Assembly (NCBI RefSeq): GCF_002760435.1
Contig: NZ_AUUU01000163.1
Coordinates: 1-63,981, forward strand
Reading direction: 5' to 3'
DNA from: Clostridium sp. LS
Lineage (GTDB): Bacteria; Bacillota; Clostridia; Clostridiales; Clostridiaceae
Length of the DNA: 63,981 bases
Shown here piece by piece: positions 45,165 to 53,548 of this stretch. The notes under the pieces are model-generated. The model was not told the origin of the DNA. It saw only the letters and a program-made list of their open reading frames with translations, and did no database searches. Position 1 is the first letter of the stretch; each line of letters begins with the position of its first letter. Made by a program: the position numbers and the translations under genes.

Positions 45165-47726
45165 TCAAGATTGAGTTTCACAATAACACAAGAATTTTAA
45201 TCTTTCTATTTTAAAGTTCTCTTTTGCTAGTATTTCTGGCCAAGCTTTTACCATTTCATATATCTCTTTTTTCTTATGGTCTGATAAGTTATCCCAATTC
45301 ACAACAGCAGGATCAGTTTTTTGGATATTATCTTTAACCTCCCCATACTTCCAGCCCAATTTTTTCTTATACTTATACCAACTCGTATGTTGATTCTTAG
45401 CTAAAATTTCTAATTCCTTAGCTGTAAACTCTATAAATGGCTCACTTTCTTTAACTGATACAACATCATAGTTTATTTTAAGTAAATCATTAGGAATGTT
45501 TTTCGCTTGATACCTAATGGAATCTTTAAGTTCTTCACTTAGTTCCTGCCATGGAATTATATTATCTAAATTTTTATCCTTATTTTGCTCATATATAGAC
45601 TTTGCAAGATTTTCAATTTTTTCACTATAGAATGCATCATGCATTAAATGACGCAGAAATTGTTCCTCATCTACATGTAACTTTAATTGTTCTTTAGATG
45701 GCAAATGTGATTGTTCCCACTTTTTTGCATTTGTCAACATGCTCATTTCCATTATTGCTTCCATAGATCTTGATTCATGTTTATATCTCTTTATTTTAAG
45801 TAATGCTCGAAGTACCCCATCATCAATTTGAGCTTCCCCATTGTCATTAATAAGATGTGATACCTTACGTTCTAGTAGTGAACGCAGTAGCATTGCTCTT
45901 CTAATTATAAATAAATGATCCCATTTCTCATCAGTTTGATTAGGGCCTAAGATGTTTACATAACCTCTTAATCGGCTTATAAAATCTGGTCCTTTAGCCC
46001 CTTTAAATTCAAGCAAAAACTTTTTTTGATCATTTTTATCTTCAAAATCTTCTCCACAGAATTCTTTAAATGTGCTACTTGTTCCACCAGCAAATACAAA
46101 TATAGCCTTCCCTATAGGATGAATAGAATCTCCTTCTCTAAATACTCCATCCTGCATAGGTGCTAAAAAATATTTTAACCATCCAAGTTTTCCTTCAAGG
46201 GCTGAATCAAATTCATCAAAAAACACTAATGGAATTTTCCCCTCCAGCACAATATCCCTGACTTTATGAAAAGCATTAACTAAGTCCACTGGTGATCTAA
46301 ATTGAGACAAATTAAAATCCAGCTTTCTAATTAAATTTGATGCTATGCTGTTAGCCACTTCAACTATACCAAAAGATTTCCCTGACCCTGGCGTACCAAA
46401 TACTGCAATTGAAAGAGGTCTAACTGTATTTTTAGTGGATATGTATTCCAACATAAGATTTTTGATACTCCTATAACTTTCTATTTCAGTTTTATCTACT
46501 GTTGTTAAATCTCCAAATTGTGCTATTGGTATAGATTGTAGTGCATTTTTCACCCCATTTTTAACTATATCATAAGCTATTTCAGCTAAATTAGTAGAAC
46601 TTTTATCCTTTAAGATATACCAACAAGAACGACAATTAGAATTATGTGAAATAGGAACTAACACGTCTTGTACATGCTCCTTTTGCACGAAATCATCTTC
46701 ATTTTCCATAAATATTAAAGAATTGGGATATGAATATTCTTCGATATTCTCTCCAAAACCTTCAATATAATATTTCTGGGCTGAAACAATTCCTTTGCGT
46801 ATTCCACTACCTATTGACTCATATAATTCTTCATTATCTTGACTCCCGGAAACAATTGCACTTGCAAGACCTGCCACAAAACAAGAAGTAAGTCCAATCA
46901 TTTTGCCTTGCGAATCTTTAACCAAACTCCCTTCAAATCCATAAGGTAGAAAAAATAACCTGGTTTCAGGTGCACTATCATTTCTATAATAGATTGCACC
47001 TTCAAGACCAAAAGGTATTATAAGATGATGGCATTTTGAGAGAAATGCCAGATTAGGATTATTGCTAATCTGCCAAGCAAAATCTTGTGCTGTTCTCTCC
47101 CATGAAAGACTTTTACTTATGTTAACTCCCTTTGAACGCAAATCGTCACCGTTTATTATAACTATTGTTTTTTCATTGTGAAACTTTTGCAAGTGCTTCC
47201 AAAGCTCATTAGTATCAATAGGATTATTCATTTTATATACTACAATTGGTGACGTTTGAGTCGATTTTAAGGCTAAAGGCCAAAAGTCTTTACTAAAATT
47301 AAAGCCATTATTTTCATCATCTAATATAATCATATCCACATTCATATCATCATTCATAATTGGCAAAAGCCTTGTCATACCCGACATAGCTTCGGTAAAT
47401 CCCATTAAACGCTTTATTCTATAAACTTTAGTACTATTATTTTTATCATTAAATTTAGGAAAAACATCTAACTCCACAGTAGAACTAAGAAACTCTCTTT
47501 GCCAAACTCCTTCTATATCACGTATTTGTGGAGCAAGTACAGATGCCCCTATCGAGAGTTCCACAAGTTTTGACAGAAGCAATGCTTCTCCTGGTTTTAA
47601 AGTATTATGAATATTTAAATGTGTCTGCCAGTTTAAGCCGTTATTAATCTTAGGATATGTTACCCATTGTAGCGCATTTATACATATGTCACCTGATACC
47701 ACGATTTTAAAATTCTTATTTTTCAT
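45165..47726 (-). CDS. AAA+ ATPase with C-terminal RyR domain
   Basis: 853 residues, soluble. The N-terminal about 350 residues resemble a ribokinase/PfkB-like alpha-beta fold (weak call, from KIVVSGDICINAL and the FGLEGAIYY / GLTSCFVAGLASA region). A linker has a Cys pair (NCRSCW, 364-369). The AAA+ ATPase has Walker A GTPGSGKS (444-451), Walker B VFFDEFD (501-507) and a conserved FAGGTSS sensor region. The last 120 residues form a RyR (ryanodine-receptor repeat) domain: IPWQELSEELKDS, then LAKNQHTSWYKYKKKLGWKY and WDNLSDHKKKEI. Bacterial RyR domains are associated with nucleotide-linked conflict systems. Regulation by the Fnr-type promoter D suggests a stress sensor. Confidence 0.8.
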   Translation of the reverse strand: MKNKNFKIVVSGDICINALQWVTYPKINNGLNWQTHLNIHNTLKPGEALLLSKLVELSIGASVLAPQIRDIEGVWQREFLSSTVELDVFPKFNDKNNSTKVYRIKRLMGFTEAMSGMTRLLPIMNDDMNVDMIILDDENNGFNFSKDFWPLALKSTQTSPIVVYKMNNPIDTNELWKHLQKFHNEKTIVIINGDDLRSKGVNISKSLSWERTAQDFAWQISNNPNLAFLSKCHHLIIPFGLEGAIYYRNDSAPETRLFFLPYGFEGSLVKDSQGKMIGLTSCFVAGLASAIVSGSQDNEELYESIGSGIRKGIVSAQKYYIEGFGENIEEYSYPNSLIFMENEDDFVQKEHVQDVLVPISHNSNCRSCWYILKDKSSTNLAEIAYDIVKNGVKNALQSIPIAQFGDLTTVDKTEIESYRSIKNLMLEYISTKNTVRPLSIAVFGTPGSGKSFGIVEVANSIASNLIRKLDFNLSQFRSPVDLVNAFHKVRDIVLEGKIPLVFFDEFDSALEGKLGWLKYFLAPMQDGVFREGDSIHPIGKAIFVFAGGTSSTFKEFCGEDFEDKNDQKKFLLEFKGAKGPDFISRLRGYVNILGPNQTDEKWDHLFIIRRAMLLRSLLERKVSHLINDNGEAQIDDGVLRALLKIKRYKHESRSMEAIMEMSMLTNAKKWEQSHLPSKEQLKLHVDEEQFLRHLMHDAFYSEKIENLAKSIYEQNKDKNLDNIIPWQELSEELKDSIRYQAKNIPNDLLKINYDVVSVKESEPFIEFTAKELEILAKNQHTSWYKYKKKLGWKYGEVKDNIQKTDPAVVNWDNLSDHKKKEIYEMVKAWPEILAKENFKIERLKFLCYCETQS

Positions 47727-47784
47727 CTTTAGCTCCTTGTAAAACTATATTCTAGCTACATACCTACACTATTTGTATATCTTA

Positions 47785-47826
47785 ATTATATTGGAATTCC
47801 ATTTATAATTATGTGATTCAAATCAA
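47785..47826 (-). promoter_or_regulatory. Fnr-type promoter D (AAA+-RyR gene)
   Basis: Minus strand: box TTGATTTGAATCAC (47826-47813), identical to that of promoter A, 22 nt, TATAAT (47790-47785). Confidence 0.8.
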
Positions 47827-47862
47827 AAATACTTTAATTAAAATGTATTTTTTATTATCCTT

Positions 47863-48792
47863 TTAAGATTCCAGTTGTATTTTCATTTCTTCTAATTGTC
47901 TGTCTACAATACTCGCCTCTCCTATATGATTTATTATAGTTTTTGATGTCTCTTTTAATATTTCATCAACATTCATTATTTCTTTGCTCATGTTTTCAAT
48001 ATGTTGTTTTTGATTTGTTAAAATTGCCATTACGTCCCTTACTTCCTGCTCAACTTTTCCTATTGAAGATAAACTTTCTTCAATTTTTTCTGCCGCATTT
48101 ATTGATGCATTAACTCCTTTCGCAATAACCTCTTTAGATTTATTAGAATTATTTATAACAATCTTTGTTTCATCTTCTATATTACCTATTAATGTTGAAA
48201 TATCCTTAGTACTTTGCTTAGTCATTTCTGCTAAATTTCTTATTTCACCAGCAACTATAGCAAAGCCTTTCCCTTGTTCACCGGCCCTTGCTGCTTCAAT
48301 CGCAGCATTTAAAGCCAATAAATTAGTTTGATTTGCTATATTAGTTATTAACTTTACGACTTCATTAACTTTACTAAATCTTCTTACTAATTCGTTTATA
48401 CTTTGAGTATTATTCTTATTCTCATCTTCTAAAGATCTAACTGCTTCAACAATTTCTTCAATAGCATTTTTACCTTCATATGATTTCTTTACCGTATCTT
48501 TTGTAATTTCTATAAGATTATTCCCCTCTGAATATAATTTATCTGTCAAGCCATTAGTATTTTCTGTTAAAATAGAAATTTCACTCATATGCACCTTTAC
48601 TTCATCAGCAAGCTTTCCTAAAACATCATGTTGATCATCTACCCTATGATGTTGCTTTACAATGTTAGTTAAGGACTTACTCATTTTCTGAATAAAATTA
48701 TTAGTATCATCCTGTAATTGTTTTGTTTCTTCAACATCAATTACTTGCTCATCTTCTAAATCCTTAAATTTCTTATTTCTAAATATGTTCAT
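47863..48792 (-). CDS. Soluble methyl-accepting chemotaxis-type protein
   Basis: About 309 residues with no membrane segment. The highly conserved receptor tip is present (NLLALNAAIEAARAGEQGKG, then FAIVAGEIRNLAE near residue 190), flanked by coiled coils. No recognised sensor domain lies in the N-terminal 80 residues, though one His-rich stretch (KQHHRVDDQHD) could bind metal. The ATG at 48792 follows AGGAGG; a longer frame adds nine basic residues without a ribosome site. The Fnr-type promoter E precedes it. Confidence 0.88.
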   Translation of the reverse strand: MNIFRNKKFKDLEDEQVIDVEETKQLQDDTNNFIQKMSKSLTNIVKQHHRVDDQHDVLGKLADEVKVHMSEISILTENTNGLTDKLYSEGNNLIEITKDTVKKSYEGKNAIEEIVEAVRSLEDENKNNTQSINELVRRFSKVNEVVKLITNIANQTNLLALNAAIEAARAGEQGKGFAIVAGEIRNLAEMTKQSTKDISTLIGNIEDETKIVINNSNKSKEVIAKGVNASINAAEKIEESLSSIGKVEQEVRDVMAILTNQKQHIENMSKEIMNVDEILKETSKTIINHIGEASIVDRQLEEMKIQLES

Positions 48793-49158
48793 TATTTTTC
48801 CTCCTGAGCGTCTTTTCATATATTAAATATTCCTTAAACTATACTTCATTTTATTTCCACATCTAGTTCTTTCTCTTTTCACCATTACTAAATAGAATAC
48901 TCTAATAATAATTGGATTTGTTTCTTAACATAATTTTAAGTTAAAATCCTCAAAAAGAATGTGATTTAAATCATATTTCACTAAATATTCAATAGTTGTA
49001 AATCAATGGCGTTATTCATATCATACATTCACTTGTAGAACTAAATTACACTATTTAGCTTGTATTGAACTATATTCTACATGCTCATAATATATCTAGT
49101 TATTTATAATAGCGATTAATTAAAATTGTTAAAATACATAATTTCAGGCAAACAAAAA
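48793..49158. other. Non-coding stretch upstream of the chemoreceptor gene
   Basis: Apart from the Fnr-type promoter at 48933-48974 this 366-bp AT-rich stretch shows no gene or clear dyad. It is the last sequence before the left boundary of the proposed island. Confidence 0.5.
48933..48974 (-). promoter_or_regulatory. Fnr-type promoter E (soluble chemoreceptor)
   Basis: Minus strand: box ATGATTTAAATCAC (48974-48961), 22 nt, TAAAAT (48938-48933). The 5' leader to the start codon is about 130 nt, longer than at the other sites. Confidence 0.75.
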
Positions 49159-49184
49159 GAATGTCTAAGATTTTTATGACATTC
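49159..49184 (-). terminator. Terminator at the island left edge
   Basis: GAATGTC / GACATTC hairpin with a 12-nt loop, followed on the minus strand by five T. It lies just downstream (on the minus strand) of the displaced rnpB terminator. Confidence 0.65.
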
Positions 49185-49202
49185 CTTCATCTATTTATAT
49201 AA

Positions 49203-49305
49203 CAAAAAAGCAAGGAAAAACTAAAGGAAATACATATACTATATTTCCTAAATCCTTGCAATTATTTAATGCGAGATAAGCCATAAGCCAAGTTCTATCT
49301 TCGAT
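49203..49305 (-). repeat. Left attachment-site copy: rnpB 3' end and terminator fragment
   Basis: About 100 bp matching 63858-63957 with roughly 80% identity and one 1-nt gap. It includes an identical 19-nt core (GCGAGATAAGCCATAAGCC, 49271-49289) and the rnpB-like terminator stem (GCAAGG at 49210-49215, CCTTGC at 49254-49259, followed by T on the minus strand). To the right of 49305 the rnpB similarity stops. It reads as the displaced 3' end of the integration target, now diverged. Confidence 0.65.
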
Positions 49306-49365
49306 ATCTGTTTCAAAATTCCTTATTGTTTTATGAAAGTAAATTTTTTAAAATAGCAAATAATT

Positions 49366-50048
49366 ATGCCAATAGAAGTTCGTAAGATCCAATCTCTAGA
49401 TAAATATTCTAAAGAATATAAAAAAGCAATTAAAAATTTTCGTTTTAAATACAAGGCACTTGTTGGCTCTCCTCTAAACTTAAAAAACAAAATAAACTTT
49501 CCTATTATTATGGATATAAATATAAAAAATATTTATTTTCACTTTTATCTTGTTCCACTATAGCCTTTATTGTATTATGGGTAGCATATTTAGTTCTTGG
49601 AAATTCTGAAATTAATAAATTTACTAAATTACAAACTATTGAATTCATAATATTTATTTCAGTTCTTGTCGTAGATATTTCCACAATAATTTTCTTTACA
49701 TATAAAGTTAGAAAATTAATAGATGACCGTATTGATGAACTAATTAAGGTTAAAAAAATAAGATGCTCTTATTTTTCAGATGAATTATTATCATCTGTAT
49801 CCACTGCTTATTTATATACAATAAATAAGCATAAAATAATGAAAATAAAAGAAAAATGTGGATGCATCAACTGCCTAAAAATATTTTACAGTGATGAAAT
49901 AAAAAAATATAGTGATATATCTGTTATTTGTCCTTATTGCGGCGCAGAAAAAGTTATTGTAGAAAGTTCAGGATATTCAATAGATGATGGCTTCTTAAGT
50001 GTGCTGAAAGAGTACTGGATTGATAGTTCAACAAGTCTTTATAATTAA
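49366..50048 (+). pseudogene. Frameshifted membrane protein with C-terminal zinc ribbon
   Basis: Two overlapping plus-strand frames form one apparent gene. The first (start 49366) gives MPIEVRKIQSLDKYSKEYKK and ends at 49561. The second continues from about 49480 to a stop at 50048 with no start of its own. It encodes two membrane helices (starting near LLSCSTIAFIVLWVAYLVLG) and a zinc-ribbon-like CGCINC ... CPYCG. A frameshift near 49480-49500 best explains this; programmed frameshifting or a sequencing error are alternatives. Family not recognised. Confidence 0.55.
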
Positions 50049-50473
50049 CTATATGTATATGAATACATCAATAGTTACTCACCCATAAGAATAACAAGAA
50101 GCTATGTAGTGGCGCAGCCACAAAGGGGCACTCAGTGCTCCTTAATAAATTTATTCCTTGCTGCCGGCAGGCTATAAAAACAATAAGAAGTGCAAGCTAC
50201 AAGACGATACTTTCAAGTAATTAAACTCCATGAATAAAGCTTATAAAAAACTGCTTAAAGGTCTTGCTATAGCTTGTACTGCTTTTCCTTTGTTTGAGCG
50301 TAAGCGAGTTAAAATTAAGGTAATAGGCTAGCTTTAATGAAATAACCTGCAGCTGTACATTATACAATATCAACATACTTTTATATAAATATTGCAGAAA
50401 TAATAATACGCTTGTCTATTACTTCCTTAGACTTGAAGGCGAAGCCTTGAAGTCACTAGCTGCCAGTTTCATG
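50049..50473. other. Non-coding region with several small hairpins
   Basis: No gene is visible. Short perfect or near-perfect hairpins occur at 50109-50121 (GTGGC-gca-GCCAC), 50123-50143 (AAGGGGCACT / AGTGCTCCTT) and 50427-50451 (GACTTGAAGGC / GCCTTGAAGTC, one mismatch). None has a T-run. The base composition is more GC-rich than its surroundings, as in clostridial intergenic repeats. Confidence 0.45.
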
Positions 50474-51235
50474 CTATATTCTTTGCCAAAATCCTGAATT
50501 TGACAATAGACTAGTAATAGCGATAATTGCACTTGCCATATTAAGTATACAATGAACTACCATTCCAATATAAATGTTTTTCTTTTTATAAACACAATAT
50601 ACAAATGGGAAACAAGCTATTATTCTTGTAATAAATTCCCATGGCGAGAATAGGTGGTAAGCTGAAAACAAAATAGCAATGATAACTGGTGTCCAATTTC
50701 CAAATCTATTTATACGTGGCATAATGAGTCCTCTAAAATATAATTCTTCTACTATAGGCCCCAAGATCCCATTGCAAATAATATATAATACAAGGCTAAT
50801 CGCTATAATGCTTTTTGAATAATTTTTGTAATTATTAAAAAAATATGAAAGTTTGAAGTACTCCGGTATCTCACCAAATATTGTCTTAAACATAAAATTA
50901 TGTTCAATCGGTGAGATAACAGTAAATACCAGTGCTGCGAAAACTATTAAAACAATTGATATTCCAATAATCTGTTTGGGTAAAAGTTTTTCATGTTCTA
51001 TAAAAGCACTTTGTAGATTTAACTTTCCATTTTCTTTTTTCGAAAAATTTAAAATAATACCCAGCTCAATGGGTATTAATACTACCAAAATAATAACCAT
51101 GAAACTTAAAAATGGTGGAATTGTTTCTCTAAACTGTATCGACCATAAATATGTCATGAGTATTAAAAACGCAGGAAAAAATACTAATACTAATAAGTTT
51201 ACAATGGAAAGTTGTTTAATTTTTTTATCTATCAT
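50474..51235 (-). CDS. CPBP family intramembrane metalloprotease
   Basis: 253 residues with about seven membrane helices. CAAX-protease/bacteriocin-processing motifs are present: EELYFRGLIMPR (EExxxR) and a His in FSAYHLFSPW, with a third motif at HCILN. Members process prenylated or bacteriocin-type substrates or give bacteriocin self-immunity. The target here is unknown. It lies about 100 bp downstream of the MerR-type gene, with a terminator between. Confidence 0.88.
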   Translation of the reverse strand: MIDKKIKQLSIVNLLVLVFFPAFLILMTYLWSIQFRETIPPFLSFMVIILVVLIPIELGIILNFSKKENGKLNLQSAFIEHEKLLPKQIIGISIVLIVFAALVFTVISPIEHNFMFKTIFGEIPEYFKLSYFFNNYKNYSKSIIAISLVLYIICNGILGPIVEELYFRGLIMPRINRFGNWTPVIIAILFSAYHLFSPWEFITRIIACFPFVYCVYKKKNIYIGMVVHCILNMASAIIAITSLLSNSGFWQRI

Positions 51236-51300
51236 CGTGATTCCTCCAAGAATATATTTTATGATATCGCTTTTATCATATCATCTACAATAAAAATAAA

Positions 51301-51319
51301 CCTTGGTATTATCCCAAGG
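51301..51319 (-). terminator. Terminator after the MerR-type gene
   Basis: Hairpin CCTTGG / CCAAGG with a 7-nt loop and a T-rich run on the minus strand, 14 bp past the stop. Confidence 0.75.
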
Positions 51320-51332
51320 TCAAGTTCTTTTT

Positions 51333-52151
51333 TTATTCAATTGGAGCAAATATTTCTAGATAAGATTTAGCAGCTTTTTTATTTGCAGTAATTAAAATCA
51401 TATTAATGATAACAATACCTTTATGTTTAAGATTATTTTCACTAGCCCACTTTAATGATTTCGCAAACATTTCTTCCATCATATCACCTTTTTCCAACGA
51501 ATCTTCCACAATTGTATATAAACATTTGTTATATTCCATTATATTAGTATCCGCAGTAACATTTGGCATAACATTTTTAGTAATAATCATCTTGTTATCC
51601 TCAATGCCTTTTTCAGAAAAAGTGATCAACCTTTTTATGCTATTGACAATAGATTTTCCTACTAATTTACTTCTTCTATTATGAATTTCCTTATATTCAG
51701 AAAAAGCTGTAAAATCCGATATTTCTCCTATCACTTCAAAAGCAGGCATAGGCTGTACAGAAAATTTGTTCAAATTTTTTGCAATCTTATCACAAGCATC
51801 CTTCCCTTTTTGAATATTTCTTTGATACTTCTGCAATTCTTCAATCTGTAAAGCGATTGCTTTCTCCTTATCATCTAATACGTTAGAAATATCTTTTGGT
51901 TCATTATTTGACCATATTGAACTAATCTCCTTCATGCTCAAATCCATAGATCGATAAAATTCTATAGACAAAACCGTAAGTATATCGGATACAGAATAAC
52001 TTCTATAATTGTTACCTTCATTTTGTGTGGGATATAGAATACCTTTTTCTTCATAATATCTTAGCCTATCCCTTGATATTCCTGTTATTTCTGCAACCTG
52101 TCCAATTGTAAATACCTCAAACTTTATATTATTATCTTCATTATATTTCAT
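51333..52151 (-). CDS. MerR-family transcriptional regulator
   Basis: 272 residues. An N-terminal MerR winged helix (FTIGQVAEITGISRDRLRYY) is followed by a coiled-coil dimerisation helix. A C-terminal effector-type domain of about 130 residues may be a GyrI-like ligand-binding fold. The ATG at 52151 follows GGAGAG by 6 nt; the longer frame has no ribosome site. Its target may be the CPBP gene downstream. Confidence 0.82.
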   Translation of the reverse strand: MKYNEDNNIKFEVFTIGQVAEITGISRDRLRYYEEKGILYPTQNEGNNYRSYSVSDILTVLSIEFYRSMDLSMKEISSIWSNNEPKDISNVLDDKEKAIALQIEELQKYQRNIQKGKDACDKIAKNLNKFSVQPMPAFEVIGEISDFTAFSEYKEIHNRRSKLVGKSIVNSIKRLITFSEKGIEDNKMIITKNVMPNVTADTNIMEYNKCLYTIVEDSLEKGDMMEEMFAKSLKWASENNLKHKGIVIINMILITANKKAAKSYLEIFAPIE

Positions 52152-52349
52152 TTGCAACTCTCCATTTTGTGATATTGGCGTAATTACTTTCAATAATCTT
52201 TAAGTCGCTGTACTATTAGTTGATATTAATTATTATTTGTCTTATTGTAACCTTTTAAAAAACCGCATTTACTTATGGTAGGTTCACCGTATCAGTAGTA
52301 AGTCATAACGATATTAGGTTATCAACTATATTTTCATCAATAAAATTAT

Positions 52350-52605
52350 TTAAAGTTCTATACCAAAATGTTTATATAAATTCTTTTTACCATCTCCTGT
52401 AATTCCAACTTCTCTGTTTGTAAGAGATTTTTTAATCCAGCCTAATCCAATTAAACCACTTGTAATAAACTTTTCCTAATCTCCCAGTTATATGATAATT
52501 CTTCTCACTCCAATCATAGCATTTAATTCCTTGTAAGTTTTCTATATCTTTCAAGCTATGATTTATTATTTCTAATTCAATTAATTCATTTATACGAGTT
52601 CTATA
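52350..52605 (-). pseudogene. ArsR-type regulator remnant, frameshifted
   Basis: Minus-strand translation gives INELIELEIINHSLKDIENL and GIKCYDWSEKNYHITGRLGK. After a frame change it continues as LIGLGWIKKSLTNREVGITG and ends HFGIEL-stop. This is the C-terminal part of an ArsR-like winged-helix regulator (CYDW, then ..LGWI.. pattern). It lacks its N-terminus and carries a frameshift near 52480. Confidence 0.6.
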
Positions 52606-52888
52606 TTAGGAGGTACTTGTACCAAATCATACTTTATTGTATTTTATGATACTTTGAAACACTGATGTTTAGCCGCTTTAGAACATTATTTATATACTTT
52701 TAAATTTATTAATAAGTTATATCATTCGCTTTAAAATGCCTATGACCTTTTTTATATCCATATTTATATTATAATCATTAATTTCAAATATCACATTTTC
52801 TATCTTTTCTTTACAGGAATTTTTTAACACTTTATATAAACTCCTTAGACAGAATTATTCTTCATGTTACTGCTTAAAATTTCATTAT
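52606..52888. other. Gene debris, no intact gene
   Basis: AT-rich stretch without an intact gene. A 37-codon open stretch on the minus strand (52717-52830, starting at a GTG) has no ribosome site and no recognised similarity; it may be the tail of a lost gene. Confidence 0.4.
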
Positions 52889-53044
52889 TTATGTTAAATA
52901 CACAGGTGGATGCTCTTTCAAATATTTGACTGCCTTTTCAACATCCCAATTTGTCTCCTTTAACGCCCGTAAACAATACATTTCTCCATATCCAGTAATT
53001 TTACTTACTTCAACAATCTTTGCATATTGACTATTTTCACCCAT
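52889..53044 (-). CDS. Small UBA/TS-N-like protein
   Basis: 51 residues with a strong ribosome site (GGGAGGAAA, 5-6 nt before ATG). The sequence (KIVEVSKITGYGEMYCLRAL, then NWDVEKAVKYLKEHPP) follows the three-helix UBA/TS-N pattern seen at the N-terminus of EF-Ts, where it contacts EF-Tu. Here it stands alone just after a toxin-tail remnant, so a role as a small binding or immunity partner is possible but unproven. Confidence 0.65.
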   Translation of the reverse strand: MGENSQYAKIVEVSKITGYGEMYCLRALKETNWDVEKAVKYLKEHPPVYLT

Positions 53045-53114
53045 TAAATTTCCTCCCAAATTAAAGCCTTTTGTTCGCTAGCTATTTTAATTGATTATGC
53101 TATAGATTTCACTA

Positions 53115-53264
53115 TCAATTTTTACTGCCTTCATTCCTCCTTAAATAAAAATATGGATCAAATTCTTCATTAGCATTTTCATATTCATTTTGTATATGAT
53201 CATATATTGCACTTGTTGCATCAATTGTTATCCCTTTTGGTATTCCTGTATTTTTCTCTTTTGT
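53115..53264 (-). pseudogene. Displaced VgrG tail fused to a different C-terminus
   Basis: Minus-strand open stretch beginning TKEKNTGIPKGITIDAT. This is residue-for-residue identical over KEKNTGIPKGITIDAT to residues 432-447 of the intact VgrG-toxin gene, and nearly identical in DNA over about 48 bp (53214-53261 versus 56490-56537). It then continues with an unrelated 32-residue tail (SAIYDHIQNEYEN.. ending EGSKN) and a stop. It is a relic of an exchanged effector cassette. Confidence 0.75.
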
Positions 53265-53290
53265 CTGAGCATAGCAGTTTAAAAATAAAA

Positions 53291-53396
53291 GATATTAATT
53301 ACTTCAAGCTAAATTAAATGTATGCAAATGTTAATGAATCATCTAACGATTTTCTATATACCATACATTTTATATTGCTTGAAGTATATTAATATC
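53291..53396. repeat. 106-bp interrupted palindrome
   Basis: Outer arms GATATTAATTACTTCAAGC (53291-53309) and its complement with one insertion (53377-53396); inner arms AATGTATG (53317-53324) and CATACATT (53362-53369). It contains no gene. It could be a MITE-like element or a folded RNA; no target-site duplication is obvious. Confidence 0.6.
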
Positions 53397-53548
53397 CTCT
53401 TTCTTACAGATAGCATCCTGATGAATTGTTGTATGCAAACTACATTGCAAAGCAGTTGATACATATGATAACTGGCTTAATCCTATGAAAAACAGTATTT
53501 ACACTAATAAGTTTATATTCATGTGATTTTTTTACTTTTAGAAAATTT

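Noticed and set aside
52350..52605. Functional ArsR regulator
   Set aside because: The translation needs a frameshift and lacks the N-terminal part of the domain.
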